DNA of 64,000 nt, from assembly GCA_947650365.1 (NCBI GenBank), contig OX393557.1:2226138-2290137 (forward strand). The letters run 5' to 3'. A program made the translations under genes and the position numbers. The DNA comes from Chamaelirium japonicum (Eukaryota > Streptophyta > Magnoliopsida > Liliales > Melanthiaceae). Below are positions 59,784-64,000 of the stretch, in pieces. Positions within the stretch are counted from its first letter, which is position 1. Each line of letters starts with the position of its first letter. The notes beneath the pieces were generated by a model. That model did no database searches. It was not told the origin of the DNA and saw only the letters and a list, made by a program, of their open reading frames with translations.

Positions 59784-59962
59784 GATTTTCAAAAAAAAAA
59801 TATAATTTTTAGAATTTTTTAACCTATTCTTTTTTATTTTAAAACAATCACAAACATTGGAATTGGGGGCAACGGTCCAAAATGTAGTCGTTGCTCGTAG
59901 CCGTTGCCCTGTAGTCGTTGCTCCTCAATCGGATAAAAAGTAGCCATTGAAAAGTGATGTTT

Positions 59963-60066
<104 letters not shown>

Positions 60067-60305
60067 ATTTATGAAAGGTCTGGGGGGTTTTTTAAAAAAA
60101 ATCAGAATTTTTTATTCTCTCGGAGACTCCGAAGGACCTCTGTTGTATGTGGAGGGCTTCGGAGGTCCGGGCCGCACGTGGCCTACGTGGCATGCCACGT
60201 AGGCCTTGGGAGACTCGCTCGGAGCCGGTTGGACCGCCCAAAAACGTTCCGCGTGCCACGTGGGCCTTCAGAGCTCCCGCTCGGAGCCCGTTGGAGATGC
60301 TCTCA

Positions 60306-60903
60306 GAGATCAACACAGAAAACGGCCGACACTGCCTTCCAAAAACCATGTCACAGCAAGCCTGTGCCATACGACATTGCCAAAACAAAGCTGCTGTCTT
60401 AATAGCTTCGTCGTGGGTAAGACCCCATGTAGCATCTTCCACATAAACAAATGAACACAGGGAGGGACACGGAGCAACCATAGCCATTCTCCTCTCCACG
60501 TGGGGGACACCTCTGCCACAACTCCTGGCGCACCTCGTAAGGTCTGCAACATTCGAGTATATTTTGGCCGAAGGAAAGTATCTGTCGTACCTAAATGTTG
60601 AACACGACGCACAGTCGCACGCATCCATGATGAGGCCCTCCTCCCCTCCAATCGCATCCACGAGTCGATGGTCAGTTGATATTTCTTCCTGACCCAATCC
60701 GCCCCAACCTGATTGTCGGAGATTACCCAAAGAAGGTTGGCAACCCCTTGTTGTATCTGCTCATGAACAAATCTCTGCACCTGGAGACCCTCATACCTTC
60801 TCTCACTAGTAATCCTTTTCCAAGAAACCAGATGCAGGTGCTGCCCCAAAGTTGTATGTCCCCAAAAAAAATCTCGGGTTATCTTATCCATTTGGTGCAC
60901 CAC
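60306..60903 (-). pseudogene. LINE ORF2 fragment (zf-RVT region), upstream half of a split gene
   Basis: Minus-strand reading shows WVRKKYQ ... WLWLLRVPPCVHLFMWKMLHGVLPTT, the conserved zf-RVT segment between reverse transcriptase and RNase H in plant LINEs. After a frameshift it continues as THDEAIKTAALFWQCRMAQACCDMVFG, ending in FSVLIS at the TCA duplication (60303-60305). The frame there continues into EGLSLIQWFVGV at 36926 and leftwards. The reverse transcriptase core is missing. Confidence 0.8.
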
Positions 60904-60910
60904 AATTAGT

Positions 60911-60985
60911 TTTAGATACTTGGTGTATTTTTGAAGTGCAAATAGTGGCTATAGTTGCACTTCAAAAATACATCAAGTATCTAAA
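60911..60985. repeat. near-perfect hairpin (31-bp arms, 13-base loop)
   Basis: Arms 60911-60941 and 60955-60985 are inverted copies with a single mismatch, which would be a G-U pair in RNA. The ends are TTTAGATACTTG and CAAGTATCTAAA. This may be a tiny MITE or a small-RNA precursor; no target duplication is evident. Confidence 0.85.
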
Positions 60986-60996
60986 CCTTCAAGATT

Positions 60997-60997
<1 letters not shown>

Positions 60998-61064
<67 letters not shown>
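60998..61064. repeat. GA microsatellite
   Basis: About 33 uninterrupted GA units just right of the hairpin. Confidence 0.95.
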
Positions 61065-61068
<4 letters not shown>

Positions 61069-61539
61069 GGACTTTGGGATTCTTCAAGAATCTTTTTAGC
61101 TAGCTCTAGATGAGTTCAATTAATTTGTAGCACCATGAGCAAATTGGATATGTTTTTATTTTCAATGAGCTTGCAAAGAATTTATTTATAAAAGCTAGAA
61201 GTTTCATGACTTGTAAATTGTAATAGGGCACAGGGCAGTTTTAACCTGTATGAGAACATTACTTGCAGGGGACCCGTGTGCTGGGAGAAATGTTATTCAA
61301 CCAGATGGATTTCCAGACGGCTTGTGGAGGTGATCACAACCGTTTGTAATTATTACCTGCTATCTGTTTGCTTTCCGGTCTGAGCTTAGTGTCATTCACT
61401 GGTCAGGACTGGGTGCAAATAGAAGGTTAAGTTCACGTTCATCTGTAAATCCATATGATTGAACAGCATTTTTTCATGGGACGCTAAAGTCAAGGAGGTG
61501 GCATGTAGTTATTGGTGAAGGAGAGTGGATCCCACAGTA
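61065..61539. other. unassigned DNA between the nest and peptide copy 5
   Basis: I see no gene or recognised repeat. The conserved 3' flank and MITE of other peptide copies are absent here. Confidence 0.5.
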
Positions 61540-61656
61540 AAAAAATATGGCCAGTAGCCGACCACCACTAAACACTGATGGCCCCCCCCCCGCCCTCTCC
61601 GCAACAATCGTCAGCGTAATTACCATCACCACCATCACCACAGCATGGTTGGCCAT
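61540..61656 (-). pseudogene. MiAMP1-like copy 5, truncated and frameshifted
   Basis: The ATG at 61654-61656 opens MANHAVVMVVMVITLTIVAE, the family signal peptide with small changes. A run of C (about 61577-61590) then shifts the frame. The remnant of the WWSATG region is readable in another frame near 61550-61570, where the other copies continue for 70 more residues. The rest, including five of six cysteines, is missing. The promoter with TATA box is retained. A chance frame to 61474 is not native. Confidence 0.85.
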
Positions 61657-61757
61657 GCTCTCGATCACACCCCAACGGACGCACGTGCACGCACACACGT
61701 GCACACACACACGCACAGATTGAGAGAGAGATTGTTTGGAAAACCGATATGTGGGAG

Positions 61758-61768
61758 ACTATTTATAA
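61758..61768 (-). promoter_or_regulatory. TATA box of copy 5 pseudogene
   Basis: CTTATAAATAG on the minus strand, as in copies 1-4. Confidence 0.65.
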
Positions 61769-62207
61769 GCGGGGTGCCTATTTGAACATACAACGGGACA
61801 TACACACGGACAAATAAGCCCATTGCTGATCGATCTCTTCCTGTGGTTTGGTCAATGTTATCAGACCCGGACCGAACGTTGACCCGGTCTTGGTCCCGGA
61901 TCATGGATCTCTGGTTCAACCGTCGGGTCAATCGGTTGAATCGATTCTATATTTAAACTAATTTAAAAATATATGTTAATATTTTGTTAATAACTTAAAT
62001 TAATTTAAAAAATAAGTTAGGGGAGGAAGCCTTCTTATTTTGTAACAGCATTTTATCTTAAGTTTTAATTGGTTCTGGTTGGGGTCCGCCAAACCCTCCC
62101 TCCCGCATGAGGGGTTCTCAAAAAAAAAAAAAATGTTAATATTAAAAATATTAATTTTTTTAAAAAAATACATAAAGCGGAAGGCCGCAGCGCTCTCTCT
62201 CTCTCTC

Positions 62208-62443
62208 GGGTTATTTTGACTTTGCCCCCCAAATTTTGTCTTGATTTAGACTTTACCCCCCATCTTTTCATTAATTAGACTTTACTTCCCAAACCTAACT
62301 TTTCCATCAGCTCACCATCTAAGAGAAAGGGTGAGCTGACCGAAAAGAAATAAAGTTTTGGGGGGTAAAGTCTAATTAATGAAAGTATGGAGGGTAAAGT
62401 CTAATTCAAGGCAAAATTTTGGGGGGCAAAGTCAAAATAACCC
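62208..62443. mobile_element. foldback MITE nested in the insertion
   Basis: GGGTTATTTTGACTTTGCCC at 62208 is matched by its inverse ending at 62443, and complementarity continues for most of the 236 bp around a centre near 62325. No clear target duplication. Confidence 0.8.
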
Positions 62444-62830
62444 TTTTTTGGTTGGAAGGTTCTCTCTTTCTCTCGGATCAGGACGACAAGCGGGTCTCTG
62501 TCTCTCTCAGCAGAAGAACGGCAAGCGGAGGGCGATAGGCGGAGGATGGCAAGCGGAGGGCTGCAGGAGGCAGGCAGTAGGGGTCAATCGTCGAGCGGCA
62601 GGCCACAGGCGTCGAGGACTTTGGCTATCGGGTGGCTCCAGCTCGTCGGGGTCTTGGCTGTCTGGTGCAGGCGTCGGCCGGCTCGGGCTCGTTGACGACG
62701 TTGAGGACTCCAGCCGTCGAGCGACTCCAGCGGACCGCGGCAGACTCAGGAGTCGGGAGGAAGCCGATTAGGGTTTCGTCGATCGCTGAGAGAGGAGATT
62801 TTTGAGGGATTGATATCAATCCATTGATAT
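62444..62830. other. GC-rich, possibly captured genic segment
   Basis: GC-rich block ending TTAGGGTTTCGTCGATCG, a sequence style common at plant gene 5' ends, lying inside a TIR-flanked element. A 130-codon frame (62379-62771) is mostly Arg/Gly/Ser and not recognisable. Confidence 0.35.
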
Positions 62831-63021
62831 CATGGGCAGACTTTTAAAGCGCCGGGTTTAACAAAACCAGCCGGGCGACGGTTTGATAGAAAACCAGGTG
62901 GTTTTCTCGGGTTTCACCAGATGATAGCTAATACCGATCCAGAGTCATGACCGGACCGGTTTAGAAAACGGCTCACCGGTTCACTGATCCGACCGGATGG
63001 TCCGGTCCGGTTCTACTAACA

Positions 63022-63379
63022 CTGGTTTTGGTTGAGCACAGCTAACAGGACATAAACGCAGAAACAATGTTGTGTCCTTCCCTGCTGTCCAGCATGAGAA
63101 TGCAAGCAACGTTGTTGGTTAGCATATGATTCGAAGTGTTGGGTCCGTTTCTTTGACAACTAGCAATAATTGAAAATGGAGTGTGAGCCTAACCTAATTC
63201 CAGAAAAATTTTAAAAAAATAATAATAATAAATCATATTGATTTGCAAGAGACTCATACCTAATGTCCAAGTGTTCATGTGGAAGGCCATTGTTGATCGT
63301 CTACCATCAGACAAGCTGTCCACCATCATACCACAACTTAATAATAGATACCCTTTTAGCCGAGCTCAAGTCGAATGCT
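63022..63379 (-). other. distal upstream region of copy 5
   Basis: Continues the conserved upstream region interrupted at 61856, including the SINE-like body (about 63230-63310). No gene. Confidence 0.55.
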
Positions 63380-64000
63380 TAATACATTTGTTTTTTAGTG
63401 TCCTATCAGTCGAGGGTTTTGGAAACGACTGATTTGAGTTCTAATGGAACATGAATCGCATCGAATCAATCCAAAATAGGATGCATTGATCTAAATCGAG
63501 CACAAATAGAGTTCATAATAGCATTCATCAATCCAACTCCAGCACGAATCGTTTCGAATAAGTCCAAAATAGCATTCATCAGTCCAACTCGAGCATGAAT
63601 ACAGTTCACAATACAATCCGATCATTTTAAAGATGAAACAACCAATTCGAGTTCTAATGAAGCATGAATCGCACCGAATCTGTCCAAAATAGAATGAATT
63701 CACCAAATTGGACACGCATAGGGCTTATAACATAATGTGATCATTTTAAACACAAAAAGATCAATTCAAGTATAAATTGAGCACAAATAGCGTCGAATCG
63801 TTACAAAATAGCATAAATCGTTTCAAATCAGACACGAATAGGGTTCACAATTTAATTTGACAATTAAATTGGTACTAATGAAGCACGAATCGTGTTGAAT
63901 TGGTCCAAAATAGCATAAATAGTGTTCACAAAATAATTCAATCATTTTAGACACAAAACGACCGATTCGAGCTTGAATCGGGCACGAATCGCGTCGAATA
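63380..64000. repeat. 120-bp satellite upstream of copy 5, running off the window
   Basis: Same satellite as 20700-21430, with one unit rearranged near 63520-63600 (CAGTCCAACTCGAGCA variants). Confidence 0.82.

Larger units (their letters stand above)
61856..63021. mobile_element. TIR-flanked insertion in the copy 5 upstream region
   Basis: Ends are TGTTATCAGACCCGGACC at 61856 and, on the minus strand from 63021, TGTTAGTAGAACCGGACC. Further inward both sides carry more GACCCGG/CCGGACCGG motifs. The sequence interrupts a stretch continuous in copies 2-4 (CTGTGTTTTGGTTGAGCACAG); TTTGGT appears on both sides as an imperfect duplication. Length about 1.17 kb, no transposase. A Mutator- or hAT-type non-autonomous element is possible. 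Confidence 0.6.

Overview
The window looks like a piece of a large, transposon-rich seed-plant nuclear genome. Evidence: Ty1/copia and Ty3/gypsy LTR retrotransposons, a plant-type PIF/Harbinger element with its Myb-like partner gene, CACTA and MITE remnants, LINE fragments, and a family of small secreted six-cysteine peptides resembling MiAMP1 (first described from Macadamia). I cannot name the species. No prokaryotic features are present. The only host-type genes I can support are the MiAMP1-like genes, all on the minus strand.

Layout. 1-2655: 5' half of a degenerate copia element (C1) running off the left edge. 2656-5320: low-complexity DNA, two minisatellites and a gypsy LTR preceded by a polypurine tract. 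5650-5960: a tRNA-like SINE remnant. 5970-13258: a structurally complete copia element (C2) with 1131-bp LTRs and a perfect AGCCT target-site duplication, but with three in-frame stops. 13264-35806: the MiAMP1-like cluster. It holds a flank-only remnant (about 14.2 kb) and four intact genes (16530-16838, 19777-20109, 25635-25964, 34639-34968). These are separated by gypsy, copia, CACTA and LINE debris, a 120-bp satellite and a telomere-like satellite. The third and fourth genes sit in two 2244-bp arms that are nearly identical and lie exactly 9004 bp apart.

36.4-60.9 kb is a four-level nest. A LINE is split by a PIF/Harbinger element, whose transposase gene is split by copia element B, whose RNase H region is split by copia element A of the same family. 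The two retrotransposon and Harbinger junctions each have a target-site duplication (AACAC; [G/A]ACTA; TCA), and removing each insert rejoins the interrupted reading frame. Past the nest are a near-perfect hairpin, a broken fifth MiAMP1-like gene (61540-61656) and a TIR-flanked insertion in its promoter region; the window ends in the same 120-bp satellite.

How it fits together: a small defence-peptide family appears to have expanded by segmental duplication together with adjacent transposon fragments, and those fragments record the order of duplication. Each intact peptide gene keeps a TATA box, a GA/TC-rich 5' untranslated stretch, a signal peptide and six cysteines. All large transposons have visible coding damage except the Harbinger genes, where I see only the retrotransposon insertion.
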